Part shown: in pieces, positions 1 through 11,118 of the stretch
Position numbering within the stretch: position 1 is the first letter of the stretch
How the letters are laid out: each line of letters starts with the position of its first letter
Assembly (NCBI GenBank): GCA_948567375.1
Contig: OX419758.1
Span: 66,307,965 to 66,371,964, forward strand
Length of the DNA stretch: 64,000 bases
Source of the DNA: Lunularia cruciata
Lineage: Eukaryota > Streptophyta > Marchantiopsida > Lunulariales > Lunulariaceae
Direction: 5' to 3'
Made by a program: the position numbers and the translations under genes
Notes under the pieces: generated by a model
Told to the model about the DNA's origin: nothing
The model's database searches: none
Seen by the model: only the letters and a program-made list of their open reading frames with translations

Positions 1-1600
1 AATAAACTAGTATAAATAAATCTTAACTTCAAATAATATTCTATACAACATAAAAAAAATTGGAACCAAACTATCATAATCTATCATCATTAAAAGAAAG
101 TCATAAACATTTTATTTCAATTTCAAACACAATATGGGATGAGAACGATTATGCATAAATTCTCTACGAAAACAATTACTAAACTGTTTATGTCGGTCAC
201 TTCCAACCACTGTAAAGTGCAGTGTATGTACTACAAAAATATCGTCGAAACGTTATATGGTGTACCACACAATGAACTTTCCCCTATCATAAACTACACA
301 TCTCTTTGGCTGTTATTTCGAGAGAAAACGATACCGCGAGTGAAATCAAGAAGGATGGGAAGCCCATCAAGCAGGACAAGGGGAAGGAACAGACAACGGG
401 TTAAAATGGACCCCAAAGCTGTTGTTTCCAAATCGGTTGATGTGCGCTTGCGATGAGTATACATCCATCCACGACAGTGGAGGTGGTGAGAACTTTATCA
501 GGCAAAGAGTGAGGGCAATCTATGGTGAAGCTTCCGCCAGTGGACACCCACCACCCCATGCTTCTCATTTTTTCATGTACAGTTGCGATTCTCCATAGCC
601 CACGGGGAAGTGTGTTGGCCACTGTCAACGAGAATCGTTTCCTACACCCCGGCGGAAATGTGGGCTAATGACCTTCCGGTCTCCATGGAGTCTCTCTTTT
701 CAGATAATTGCGGCACATTTTACACTCTCAGCTGAATAATCAGATTGAGTCAATGCCCGGATCAATGATCGCGTTTCAATTTGTTTCTATGGCGAATGTG
801 TATCATGACCCAACACGAAGGCTGTGACGGGAGAGTGAGCAGTTTCAGGAAGACGTTGAGAAGAATGCAACGGACCATAGCTAGCTAGGGTCGATCCAAA
901 GGAAATCATGACGCGAGTCACGACTTCCTTTGGATCATGACCGTGGAGGAAAACTTCTTCAGGATTGAACTTCTCCTCTGCTGAGAAGACTGTTGCACTT
1001 TGCACAAGGATTCTGTGCTTTCCCATAACAAAGTTGTGATGACGCAGCGCTTTCACTCTCCAGCATAGTTGTTAAAATGCTGTTCTTTGTCAAGAAGATC
1101 AGTGCCCATTCGAGTATGAAGCATTTGTCATAGGTCGGTCTTCTTCACAAGGTTGAATTCCCGGCTGCACAAAAATTTCAGAGCGGTGGAATGCGGAAAG
1201 AGAACGATCGTGTAAACGTGGAACGCAGAAAACTTGTGTATGTGTGCTTGTCACACAGGTCCCGGGACATAATGTACTTATCGCCATCTTCAAGAATAAG
1301 TTTGTCGACCGAAAATTACGCAATCCAACACCCATCCATATGCATGATGTACAGTGTACATCAGTGTCCGCAGGACTAGTTTATCGGCGGTCCAGCATCT
1401 CATGCCGTCTCTCCGGTACATACCGCACAGGACAAGAGGCCTGTTCGAGCACGACAAGACGAAAGGGTTGCAATTAACTGTTTACTGGATAATTTGAGCA
1501 AAATCCCAGCACCACCGTACAACATGCCTCTAGGATCATGATCGTGACTTGAAGTTCCACGTGAGAAAGCGGATTGTGGGAACCTTGGCCATAGAGGCCG
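1..1600. other. Upstream region with no recognised gene
   Basis: No exon series, RNA gene or mobile element is recognised here. Several short open frames exist on both strands. The least random-looking is on the minus strand at 787-1056 (89 codons), but it has no recognisable domain and no supporting splice sites. The last few hundred bases probably serve as the promoter of the PR-1 gene that follows. Confidence 0.5.
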
Positions 1601-1608
1601 TATATATA
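1601..1608 (+). promoter_or_regulatory. TATA box of the PR-1 gene
   Basis: An alternating TATATATA run lies about 138 bp upstream of the PR-1 start codon. If transcription begins about 30 bp downstream, the 5' leader would be roughly 110 nt, which is normal for a plant gene. No other strong TATA candidate lies between here and the ATG. Confidence 0.5.
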
Positions 1609-1745
1609 TGAAGTATACTTGAAGCGTTCGGTATGATCAGCTCTCACTCGATTAGCTTCATGCATCGTTTAGATCTATGACACTCAGCATCTGATGCTCT
1701 GCGGCCTTCCGAAGTGACTCAATCTGTATTCGCGTTGCTTCTGAG

Positions 1746-2438
1746 ATGGATACCCGAGTAGCTTTCCTCGTTTTACTCGCCGTTACGGCTTCGATTGGCA
1801 CAGTCGCTGCTCAAACATGGGAACAAAAGTTTCTTGATCCCCACAACGCAGCTCGAATGGCAGTCAATGTTCCCAGATTGAGTTGGGATTGGAATCTAGC
1901 TAAGTATGCTCAGACTTGGGCCAACAGGCAAGCCAATCTCTACAACTGCCAGCTGAGGCACTCCAACGGACCATATGGAGAAAATATCTATTGGTCAAGC
2001 TGGAGAAGCACTCCCATCGATGCAGTGAAATCATGGGTATCCGAGAAGCCGTACTACGTATACGCTACAAATAGTTGTGCTTCAGGAGAAATGTGTGGAC
2101 ACTACACTCAGGTGAGTTCTTGAATTTGCTCATCTCAGACATATATGTCGTCAGTATTTGATACAGAACTTACATTCTCGAATGTACTCGAGTCTGATTT
2201 CTTATGATCTGTCTGAAAAAGTTCAATTTAGTCGAAATAAAATAAGCGCCTTTGTACATACTAGTACTGGGACTTCCAGATTCTCGGAGCTAATTTCTTG
2301 AGGTCTTTTTTTGTTCAGATCGTTTGGAAGACAACAACGAAGGTTGGTTGTGCATCTGCGAAATGCCCACAAGGAGGAACATTTACCATCTGCAATTACA
2401 ACCCTCCAGGTAACTACATCGGTCTGAAGCCATATTAG
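1746..2438 (+). CDS. PR1: Pathogenesis-related protein 1 (CAP superfamily), two exons
   Basis: Exons are 1746-2111 and 2319-2438. The 207-bp GT-AG intron is phase 0, and the spliced protein is 161 aa, the usual PR-1 length. Residues 1-22 form a signal peptide with cleavage likely after Val-Ala-Ala, so the product should be secreted to the apoplast. The CAP fold is shown by DPHNAAR (31-37), RHSNGPYGEN (71-80) and the CAP1 signature GHYTQ|IVW (118-125), split exactly by the intron, and by the C-terminal CNYNPPGNYIG (CAP2). Six cysteines (68, 111, 117, 133, 138, 147) fit the three family disulfides. The last 11 residues, beginning PPGNY and ending KPY, match the pattern of CAPE defence peptides released from PR-1. 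PR-1 proteins bind sterols and are induced in defence. Family assignment is secure; the role in this plant is inferred. Confidence 0.93.
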
Positions 2439-4487
2439 GCAGCGGCAGCCATGTGCCCAACCGACGAGGAAAGAATAATCGAGCCGGTCCCTGCTCAGCT
2501 ACGCGCCCAGCCAGCCCAAGTACCCACACATGGTGGAACTCTTTGTAGCCTTCCTGTTTTTTAGCGAGAGCATGAAAGAGTACACAGTACGACTTTGTCG
2601 TGAGGAAGCCGTACTGGGCCGATTAGTGGTGTTTATCCAAGCATATATGTATCTAGTAGCTAAAAGCCTGATCTGCTAGCTAAGCAGAGTGCAGGTATGC
2701 GCCCAGCCAGCCCATGTAATCGGTGCTTTTCTTACCAGCAGTTCACAATTGCAAGATGAACTGCTGAGAGAAAATTAAGGCTGTCGATAGAGGGCTGATT
2801 GGTGGTGTTCACTTAAATGCATAATTTCCAGTAAACTGAGTCGTCGTACTCATTGGGAGATTGAAACTTCATTCTTCCTTCCTGCTGTATATGTGTACCC
2901 AACTATTTGGCGGCTACGAATTGCTTAATTAAATGCTCTTTGTGTGAATCAAGCAAATTTACTCAACGGGCAGGTCAACCATCCAGCCGAACAAAATTCT
3001 TCATCTCTCTTCCAATATGCTGCCACTGTTGACAGGGACAAGTCTATAACTGCCCTTCACAAGGATAACCTGATCCGCAAAAAAATTCGTCCGAAGACAC
3101 ATATGAGAACACGCCCGGTGATCAGTCACCGTGGTCAACTTTTTACGATATAACTGTGTGCACACGAAGAGACTGAGCATGAGATCAGATAATTTAACGA
3201 AGCTTGAGTCGAATGTTCATAGTCTCAGGATTTCTAATCCCTACAACCCTCCGCCTGTTATCACTCATGATCAAGTAGCGTGGCACACAGAAAACCATGA
3301 ACGAAAGCACGATTGTCTACAATAATGAATTGAAGCTGGACAATTAATCCACATTTGGTTAAGCTGAAGGTCTACTACGTCAAAAAGATTACTTGCGGAA
3401 AGTTCGGACCGCAAGTCATCTAGTTCCAAGGGGTGAAAACTAGTCGATAATAGCAAACCTAATATCAAAACTTTGAGCAAATCCCTTCACTTCTCAAACA
3501 AGTTTTGGTCCAGTCTGCAAAGTTTGAATGTGATAATCCCTTAATAGCTCATGAAGTCTTGGTTCGAAGAAGTTAACTTTCCATCCGCCTGTTAATCTAA
3601 ACAAGCAAATTATTTTTATCTGTCAGCAGATTGTGATATTTCAAGAATCTTAAGTCAGCAATTCGTCATCCCTGGGATAAGTGTTCCAAATTCTCTGGTC
3701 TAGACACTCGAGCACACTTTACACACGTGAATTTATTGGAAGACTGAACTTTTTGTTTGCTGTCACTGTTTTCAATTACGTCAACAATCCTGCTACATCA
3801 ATTGCTCTTAGTCGCATATCATCGCACCTACGCCACTTTTGCTGGTGATCGTGAACCTGAACTTGGAATGGCCCGCAGAACTTTAGAACCAAGTGGAGGC
3901 AGTCTTTTCAGGGATCAAAATCTCACCCTTGCTTGCCTCGATCCATATTCGGATGTGTATGCGGCCAAGCAATCAGACATGCATGCGGCCAAGCAAACCA
4001 GAAAATCAGGCGAAATGAAAGGATCACGAAGTAGTCGTGAACCGTGAGAAGGAATGGCCTGGATATAAACGGTATTTCTGAGCACATGAAATTAAAATGT
4101 CTGATCCTCAATAAAGATGCTCCCTCGACACTGTTCTGATAAGTTGCAAATCGTTCCCTCGCCATTTACGTGGCCCTTTTCTCAGTCTGATCATGCCGTC
4201 CAGATTACTCCACTAACTATTTCTCTTATGTTCTGTCTAGATTGTTCAACAGAAGCGTATGGAACCATCCTGAACCTCTTCAGAGGATGCAGTTGGTCGG
4301 CTAGCTTATCATTACCTAGTTCACAAATTGCCTCGACATGCGGAAACCAGAAACCTTAAGCAGAGTCCTCCCAGGGATTAGCTCTTTCTTTAAAACCATG
4401 ATGGAGCTATCACAAGCTTTCAACTACGGTACCAGCAGCTGTAATCTACGTCTGACTTCCCTGACGAACAACTGTAACTTTTTTAGA
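2439..4487. other. PR-1 3' region and intergenic DNA
   Basis: This stretch includes the probable PR-1 3' UTR and a divergent local duplication (annotated separately). Beyond about 2.9 kb there is no convincing gene. The frame at 3757-4047 opens on TTG rather than ATG and has no homology I recognise. Near 3956-3999 an ATGCGGCCAAGCAA motif is directly duplicated. The segment ends at the target site of the copia element. Confidence 0.5.
2495..2840 (+). repeat. Divergent tandem duplication downstream of PR-1
   Basis: Two segments starting near 2495 and 2690 share an ordered set of short matches: GCGCCCAGCCAGCCCA at about 2504 and 2699, GATTAGTGGTGTT versus GATTGGTGGTGTT at about 2620 and 2797, then a similar AT-rich tail. 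The order and spacing suggest an old duplication of about 190 bp in the PR-1 3' region. I judged similarity by eye only. Confidence 0.4.
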
Positions 4488-4492
4488 TGGAC

Positions 4493-4819
4493 TGTTATGT
4501 TTGGCTTGTCAAGAGCAAAGGCAAATGTAACTGATGGCCGTTGCTTGTCACTTATCTAGAAGTTGAAGTGTACAGTCACTTGTCTAGAAGTTCAAGTGCA
4601 TGACAGTGATGGACAGTGATGGACCTGTTTATAATGTATAAACATGTGCAATGAGAAATAAAGCTTCAAGAAGGCTGGTGTGAGCCTGTTTCAGTCGTGG
4701 AGGTAGCTTCCCGGACAGGGAGTGAACCACGTTATTTCCTCTTAGTCTTCTGATTTCTGTTTAAGGTGGTTGTGATGTGCTATTGTGACAGGTCCTAGGG
4801 ACTGTGTTTTTTTCTAACA
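4493..4819 (+). repeat. 5' LTR of the copia element
   Basis: This 327-bp LTR runs from TGTTATG to CTAACA. Compared with the 3' copy it carries an extra 10-bp direct duplication (GACAGTGATG) near 4605-4624. It contains a possible TATA-like AT-rich stretch at 4629-4641 and an AATAAA signal at 4657-4662. A TTGTCTAGAAGTT-type motif occurs twice inside it. Confidence 0.93.
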
Positions 4820-4821
4820 AT

Positions 4822-4833
4822 TGGTATCAGAGC
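4822..4833 (+). other. Primer-binding site (initiator-Met tRNA)
   Basis: TGGTATCAGAGC lies two bases after the 5' LTR and is complementary to the 3' end of plant initiator methionine tRNA, the standard primer for plant copia elements. Confidence 0.9.
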
Positions 4834-4909
4834 TTAGTTGGTACTGAAGAGGGACTGAAGATCTGAGGGGGCTCTGAAGAGGGTCAAGAAGCAAGTCCCC
4901 AGCAAAGCA

Positions 4910-7900
4910 ATGGCAGGGGTGATATCTATATCAAATGCTAAATTTTCAGTGGAGAAATTTGATGGGAAAAACAATTTTGGACTTTGGCAACTGAAGATGA
5001 AGGACCTTCTTGTCCAGCAAGGACTACATAGAGCACTGAAGAAAAAACAGGAGGACAAAAGTAATGAAGATGAAGGAGATGAAGATGCAGATCTCAAAGC
5101 TATCAGCACTATTTGGTTGAACCTTGCTGATGAAGTGCTATACAATGTTATGAATAAGGAATCTGCACCAAAACTATAGGCCAAACTGGAGAATCTTTAT
5201 ATGACCAAGTCATTGACAAATAGACTATATCTTAAACAGAAGTTGTATATGTTGCGGATGAAGGAAGGCCAAAGTATTATGGAGCACCTCAATGCTTTCA
5301 ACAAAATCATTTGTGAATTGATGAGCATAATGGTCAAGTTAGAAGAGAAAGATAAGGCATTGCTGTTATTGACTTCACTTTCTCCTTCATATGAGCATCT
5401 GGTCACAACTCTTCTATATGGGAAGGATGATATGAATTGTGAGGAGTTTACTTCAGCATTATTGTACAATGAGATGCAAAAAAGACCCAACCAAGAAAAG
5501 ACAAATTCAGAGGCTTTATTTATCAGAGGAAGGACAAGAGAGATAGATCAGATCAGGAGTAAATCAAGATCCAACTATCAAGATCTAGAACTGGAGGTTT
5601 CAAAGGCAAATGCTGGATTTGTGGGAAAGTTGGACATTTCAAGAAGGATTGTAACAACAAGAGGCTTGAGTCCAATAAGGATAAAGGTCAGCTTTCAGAT
5701 CAAGCAAGTATTGCTGAGTCATATGGTATTGTGGATGATGTTCTATGTGCTATCCAAGACAAAGATAAATTTGAGGAGTCATGGATATTGGACTCAGGTT
5801 GCTCTTACCATATGTGTCCAAATAAGGAGTGGTTTCATGAGTACAAACCATTCAATGGCGGATCTGTAATAATGGGGAACAACATGGCTTGCAAAGCTAT
5901 TGGCATTGGTACAATACGCGTTAAGATGTTTGATGGTATTGTGAGGACTCTTGCTGATGTAAGGCATGTTCCTGAGTTAAGGAAGAATTTGATATCACTA
6001 GGCACTTTGGACTCAAATGGTTGGAGGTGGGGAGCAGAAAATGGAACACTCAAGGTATCAAAAGGAGCATTGGTTGTGATGAAGAGCAAGAAGATAGGAA
6101 ATCTTTATGAGCTTGTTGGAGCGACCATTATTGGAGGAGTGGCAAGTACCACTTCAGAAAGTGAAGATCCCAAAGATCTTACTCAGTTATGGCACCTACG
6201 TTTGGGTCATATGAGTGAAAGAGGTCTAAGTGAATTGTCCAAGCAACAACTTTTGAAGGGCCTTAAAAGTTGTAAGTTAAAATTTTGTGAGCATTGTGTA
6301 ATTGGAAAGCAACGAAGGGTAAGCTTTTCCACAGGAGTTCATTGCACGAAGGGAATTTTAGGCTATGTGCATTCTGATGTTTGGGGCCCTGCAACTGTAG
6401 CTTCAAAATCTGGAGCATTATATTTTGTGTCTTTGATTGATGATTACTCTAGGAGAGTATGGGTCTACACCATGAAGCAAAAATCAGAGGTCTTCTCTAT
6501 CTTTAAACAATGGAAAGTGATGATGGAGAAACAAAATGGAAGGAAAGTGAAGTGTTTGAGATCTGATAATGGTGGAGAATACAAATCTGGAGAGTTTGAT
6601 AGATATTGTAAGAGTGAAGGGATAATTCATCACTTTACAGTTCTGGGTACCCCTCAACAAAATGGAGTGGCAGAGTGGATAAATCGTACACTCTTGGAGA
6701 AAGCAAGAAGTATGTTAAGCAATGCTAGATTGGAGAAGAGTTTTTGGGCAGAAGCTATAAATACAGCTTGTCATTTGGTAAATATTTCTCCCTCTACCGC
6801 TATTGAGTGTAAGACACCTATAGAAAAATGGACAGGTCGGCATGTTGATTACTCTTCACTTGTAGTGTTTGGATGCATTGCTTATGTTCATATTCAACAA
6901 GAACAACGGACAAAGTTAGATCCCAAATCTAGAAAAGTATATTCTTGAGATATGAGAAGGATACAAAGGGATATAGATTATGGGATCCAGAAAGGTGTTG
7001 TCTTGTTGTGAGTAGGGATGTAGTTTTTGACAAGAAGAGTAAGATGGAGACTATTACTATAGCGGAAGAAAAGAAAAAACAAATTCAATCAGATTTTGTT
7101 AAGATAGATATTGATCTTGGAAATGAAGAGATATCATCTCTTGTAGATCTACCAAGTGAACCATTAGAAGAGCAAAGTCCAAAAGTGATTCATGAAAGTA
7201 GGTATCCAAATAGGGATAGGAGACCTCCAAAGAGATTTGATGATTCATTCATAGCTTATGCTCTTCTTACGGAGAATGGTGATCCTTCTTCATATGAAGA
7301 GGCAATGCAAGATCAAGAGTTTCAAAAGTGGCATTGTGCAATGGAAGAGGAGATGAAGTCTTTGGCCAAAAACCAAACTTGGAGACTTGAAAAATTGCCT
7401 ATGGGAAAGAAGGCAATTGGTTGCAGATGAATATTCTGGAAGAAGGAAGAACTTCCAAAATCAGGTGGAGATAGATACAAAGCAAGGCTTGTAGCAAAGG
7501 GTTATAGCCAAAAAGAAGGTATTGACTTCAATGAGATTTTTTCACCAATGGTAAAAATCTCTTCAATTCGTGCACTATTGGCAATAGTTGCATTGCATAA
7601 CTTTGAGTTGGAGCAACTAGATGTTACAACTGCCTTTTTACATGGAGAATTGGAGGAGGAGATTTACATGCATCAACCTGAAGGTTTTGCGGTACCAAGG
7701 AATCAGAACCTGGTTTGTGGGTTACAAAAGTCTTTATATGGACTAAAGCAAAGTCCAAGACTTTGGTACATGAAATTTGATACTTTCATGTTGAAGCATG
7801 GATATAACAGAAGTGAATCAGATTTTTGTGTGTACCTCAAGAAGCTACATGGACCTAGAGTATTTGATTTAATCATCTTGGTACTATATGTGGATGATAT

Positions 7901-8946
7901 GCTGATTGCTGCGGAGGATATGGTTGAGGTGGAGAAATTGAAAGCACAACTTGGTAAGGAGTTTGATATGAAGGACTTGGGGTTCTTCAAAGAGGGTGCT
8001 TGGGATTGAAATCCATCGGGACAGGAGCAAGGGAAAGTTATGGATATCTCAAAGGAGATATTTGGAAAAATTACTTGCTCGGTTTGGCATGGAGAATGCA
8101 AAAACAGTGAGCACTCCAATGGCAAGTCATTTCAAGATATCATTGAAGCAATGTCCATCAAATGAAGAGGAGAGAAAAATAATGTCAAATATTCCTTATG
8201 CAAGTGCTGTTGGGAGTTTAATGTATGCTATGGTCTGCACTAGACCAGACATCTCATATGCTATGAGTATGGTGAGTAGATACATGGAAAATCCAGGGAA
8301 ACAACATTGGGAAGTTGTGAAGTGGATACTTTGTTACTTGAAAGGGAATATAAATATTGACATTACCTTTGATGTGGAGAAGAACCAAGAAGGAGGAATT
8401 ATAGGGTATGTAGATTCTGACTTTGCCGGAGACTTGGATAAGAGAAGGTCTACAACAGGGTTTGTTTTTACACTTGTTGGTGGTGCAGTAAGTTGGAAGT
8501 CAACTCTCCAATCTACAGTTGCTCTTTCTACTACAGAGGCGGAATATATGGCAACAGCTGAGGCTGCCAAAGAAGCAATTTGGGTACAAAGATTAGCCAA
8601 GGATGTAGGACTCCCTCACATGAAGTCCACACTTTTTTGTGATAGCCAAAGCGCTATTCACTTGGCCAAAAATCAAGTATATCATTCAAGGACAAAGCAT
8701 ATTGATGTGAGACATCATTTTATCAGGGAAGCTGTGATAAATGGTGAGATCAATTTGCAAAAGATTGGCACAGAGGTAAACTCAGCTGATATGTTGACTA
8801 AACCTGTTCCTGTTGAGAAGTTCAAGTTATGCATGAACTTGCTCAACCTTGAATTGTGCTCTTTGGGATGGATGATATGGTGGATACAAGCAAAAGGTGT
8901 AGATTGTTATGTTTGGCTTGCCAAGCGCAAAGGCAAATGTAACTGA
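4910..8946 (+). pseudogene. Copia gag-pol, broken by nonsense and frameshift mutations
   Basis: Gag begins at the ATG at 4910. A TAG at 5177-5179 interrupts it, and the same frame continues to about 5570. A frameshift at about 5560-5590 moves to the frame holding an intact CCHC knuckle (from 5611), the protease Asp-Ser-Gly (5791-5799), the HHCC zinc finger (about 6190-6300) and the integrase core. Near 6935-6945 a further frameshift follows; a TGA at 7428-7430 sits where copia proteins normally have Trp; reverse transcriptase carries YVDD at 7887-7898; a third frameshift lies near 7980-7995. RNase H follows to about 8850, with TTEAEYMA and KHIDVRHHF motifs. The final frame runs into the 3' LTR, so its exact end is uncertain. 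Integrase reads NGVAEW where NGVAER is usual. No full-length polyprotein can be made. Confidence 0.93.
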
Positions 8947-9219
8947 TTGCCGTTGCTTGTCACTTGTCTAGAAGTTCAAGTGGACAGTCACTTGTCTAGA
9001 AGTTCAGGTGCATGACAGTGATGGACCTGTTTATAATGTATAAATATGTGCAATGAGAAATAAAGCTTCAAGAAGGCTGGTGTGAGCCTGTTTCAGTCGT
9101 GGAGGTAGCTTCCGGGACAGGGAGTGAACCATGTTATTTCCTCTTAGTCTTCTGATTTCTGTTTAAGGTGGTTGTGATGTGCTATTGTGAGAGGTCCTAG
9201 GGACTGTGTTTTTCTAACA
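8905..9219 (+). repeat. 3' LTR of the copia element
   Basis: This 315-bp LTR matches the 5' copy and lacks its 10-bp internal duplication. The polypurine tract directly upstream is weak (GCAAAAGGTGTAGAT). Confidence 0.93.
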
Positions 9220-9224
9220 TGGAC

Positions 9225-10548
9225 AATTCCCGAATAGAGCGTACAGGATTTCGGATGGTCGAAGGCATTTCAATCCGGGCTTGGGGCGTCGATTATCCGA
9301 AGGCAGAAAAGTCGAGGACGAAGTGCGGATATTTTCAGAAACGTCACACAAGATTCGGGCCTGGTGTCGCAGTGGCGTGTACTTGAACATGATTCCCGTT
9401 TAGTTCACATCGAGGATTACATTGTGCAAGTGCACCGCTCTCGACCATATATCCTCGTTGAGAGGGACATGGTTTCATACAGTAAAATGTGGCAGTATAC
9501 TGTAATGCAGTTGACATGGTGAACATAGTCAACAAAGCTTTGTCCCCCTTTCTCTATACGAAGTCATTGGACTGACAAGTAGCACTGACAAGTAGATTGA
9601 ATCATTCACAGATGGCGGACGAGCCTGATCAGGAGTAAGCTCGAGCGAGAGGGCCAGTCTCCGAGTGAAATCATCGATAATAAAAGCCGACAGACGGGAG
9701 ATTATCATTGAAGACACTAAATGTCTCTCACCACCAATCTCATATTTTCATTCGACTCAGAATAGTTGAGAAATCTGCATATCTGCTCAGTATATTCCAT
9801 ATTCACGAGGTTCTTACAGATGATGGCGTAAATTTCCTCAGCTATGAGCTAAATATGAATACACTGGAGCCGTAAGTTGAAGTGCTAAAAGCTCCAAAAG
9901 CTGCTCACTCAAGTGTTGCTTCTATTTGGGACGGGCTTGACCTTACTTGTGATCATGATGGATACCTTGCCTTGTTGCTTTGACCAAGCAAAGTTGATTT
10001 GTCGAGCTAAATGTTACTCTGCAAAATTATCTCTACACTTGCTCAAACAAATTTATGGTGAGATGACAGAGGCATAAACTGAAGGGAAACGCCGAAGGCG
10101 CTCCCGTTTCTATCTAGTGCTGTCTTGAACGGCTCTGTCGAAATCCTTTTATTTTTGAATCTTGTTAGGCGACTAATTCCAAATTTTGAAACACCAGCTA
10201 AAAGTTGCCGAATTGCTGATGAAAAATGACAATCGTTATACCGAAGGAAAACTACAAAGCGAAGGTGGCCTAGATCCGTGCAGTCCATTATCATACGTAC
10301 CTGCCCATGGGTCAGCGCAGGTTAATGCTCAGTCATCTCAAAAGAACTCCTCGAGTAACACTGCATTGAATTTCATATATCTCTGTCATAGATCAGACAT
10401 CAGGTATATACTCAGTCACCTTATCATGATCAGTAGTACTTCTCTCTCATCAGGCATTGCCTAATTGTTTTTGATCAGTATGAGCTAGTAGGTAATGCTA
10501 ACTCATGGACAAGTATTAATATTCATAACACTTCTCTCGAGACTGGAG
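9225..10548. other. Intergenic region upstream of the B-box gene
   Basis: I see no gene, repeat family or RNA gene here. Short frames on both strands lack recognisable domains. The 3' part presumably holds the promoter and leader of the B-box gene, but no clear TATA box could be fixed. Confidence 0.4.
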
Positions 10549-11118
10549 ATGGATAAGTTTACGGTTCCCGAGTGTCATCTCAAATGCTCTTCATGTCAGA
10601 AAGTAGCTATTCTCTTTTGTTTTGCAGAGCAAGTATACCTGTGCTGGGACTGTGATGCACTTCACTACCATCCAGATATTCCAAGTCTCCAAAAACATAT
10701 TCGGACACCGCTTTGCGTGGTGAGAGAGGAGAAGATAGGCGGAACTTCATTCTCTAGGTGCGATTTTAACTATCATCGTCACGCTGCTCCAGCTAGTCCG
10801 TTTTGTTTTCCGGAACAAATTTACAGTTATGGGCGGTACGATTCAATCCGCCATGGCCATCAACCGAATCATCAGGTTCATCACCCATATTCGAGTAGAA
10901 CTTACGCAATTGCAGGTGCAGGGCACATGCCGTCACTTCATCCATGCCATTCGTTCCCACAGCAGAGAGGAGGCGAGAATATGCGGACTATTGGCCCCAT
11001 GTACTGGAACCCAAGTGAGAAGCGAGAGTTGGTTCATCCGAAAGAGATGGCGAAGAGCAGGCCAAATATCGATATGCGTTCGATCGAGGGGCGCGGACGC
11101 TACGCCAAGCGTCAGTGA
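10549..11118 (+). CDS. Small B-box zinc-finger protein with a degenerate second box
   Basis: This encodes 189 aa from the ATG at 10549. An in-frame ATG at 10495 would add 18 residues; the downstream start is preferred because it places the box near the N-terminus, as in plant BBX proteins. Box 1 (13-50) has C13-x2-C16-x7-C24-x7-C32-x2-C35-D36-x2-H39 and a later KHIR motif, matching plant type-1 B-boxes apart from one residue fewer between C16 and C24. A second region (71-112) aligns along its length, including FCFPEQIY, but three zinc-binding cysteines are replaced (N74, Y94, Y97). The tail ends RGRYAKRQ, reminiscent of the end of a CCT domain. Plant BBX proteins regulate light and flowering responses through protein-protein contacts. 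B-box family is likely; the CCT assignment is speculative and further exons cannot be excluded. Confidence 0.6.
   Translation: MDKFTVPECHLKCSSCQKVAILFCFAEQVYLCWDCDALHYHPDIPSLQKHIRTPLCVVREEKIGGTSFSRCDFNYHRHAAPASPFCFPEQIYSYGRYDSIRHGHQPNHQVHHPYSSRTYAIAGAGHMPSLHPCHSFPQQRGGENMRTIGPMYWNPSEKRELVHPKEMAKSRPNIDMRSIEGRGRYAKRQ

Larger units (their letters stand above)
4488..9224 (+). mobile_element. Complete Ty1/copia LTR retrotransposon with 5-bp target duplication
   Basis: The element proper is 4493-9219 (4,727 bp), flanked by the perfect target duplication TGGAC at 4488-4492 and 9220-9224. LTRs start TGTTATG and end CTAACA. The order protease, integrase, reverse transcriptase, RNase H identifies Ty1/copia; the protease-to-integrase sequence resembles the Tork/TNT1 lineage. 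By my count the LTRs differ by about eleven substitutions and two small indels, so the insertion is not very recent. The coding region is broken in several places (see gag-pol), so it is non-autonomous. Confidence 0.95.

Noticed and set aside
3757-4047. A frame with a signal-peptide-like start
   Set aside because: It starts at TTG, has no acceptor upstream, no domain and no neighbours supporting a gene.
8850-8946. Extension of the copia polyprotein frame into the 3' LTR
   Set aside because: The frame has passed the last RNase H motif and enters the LTR; the extra residues are not typical of copia pol.
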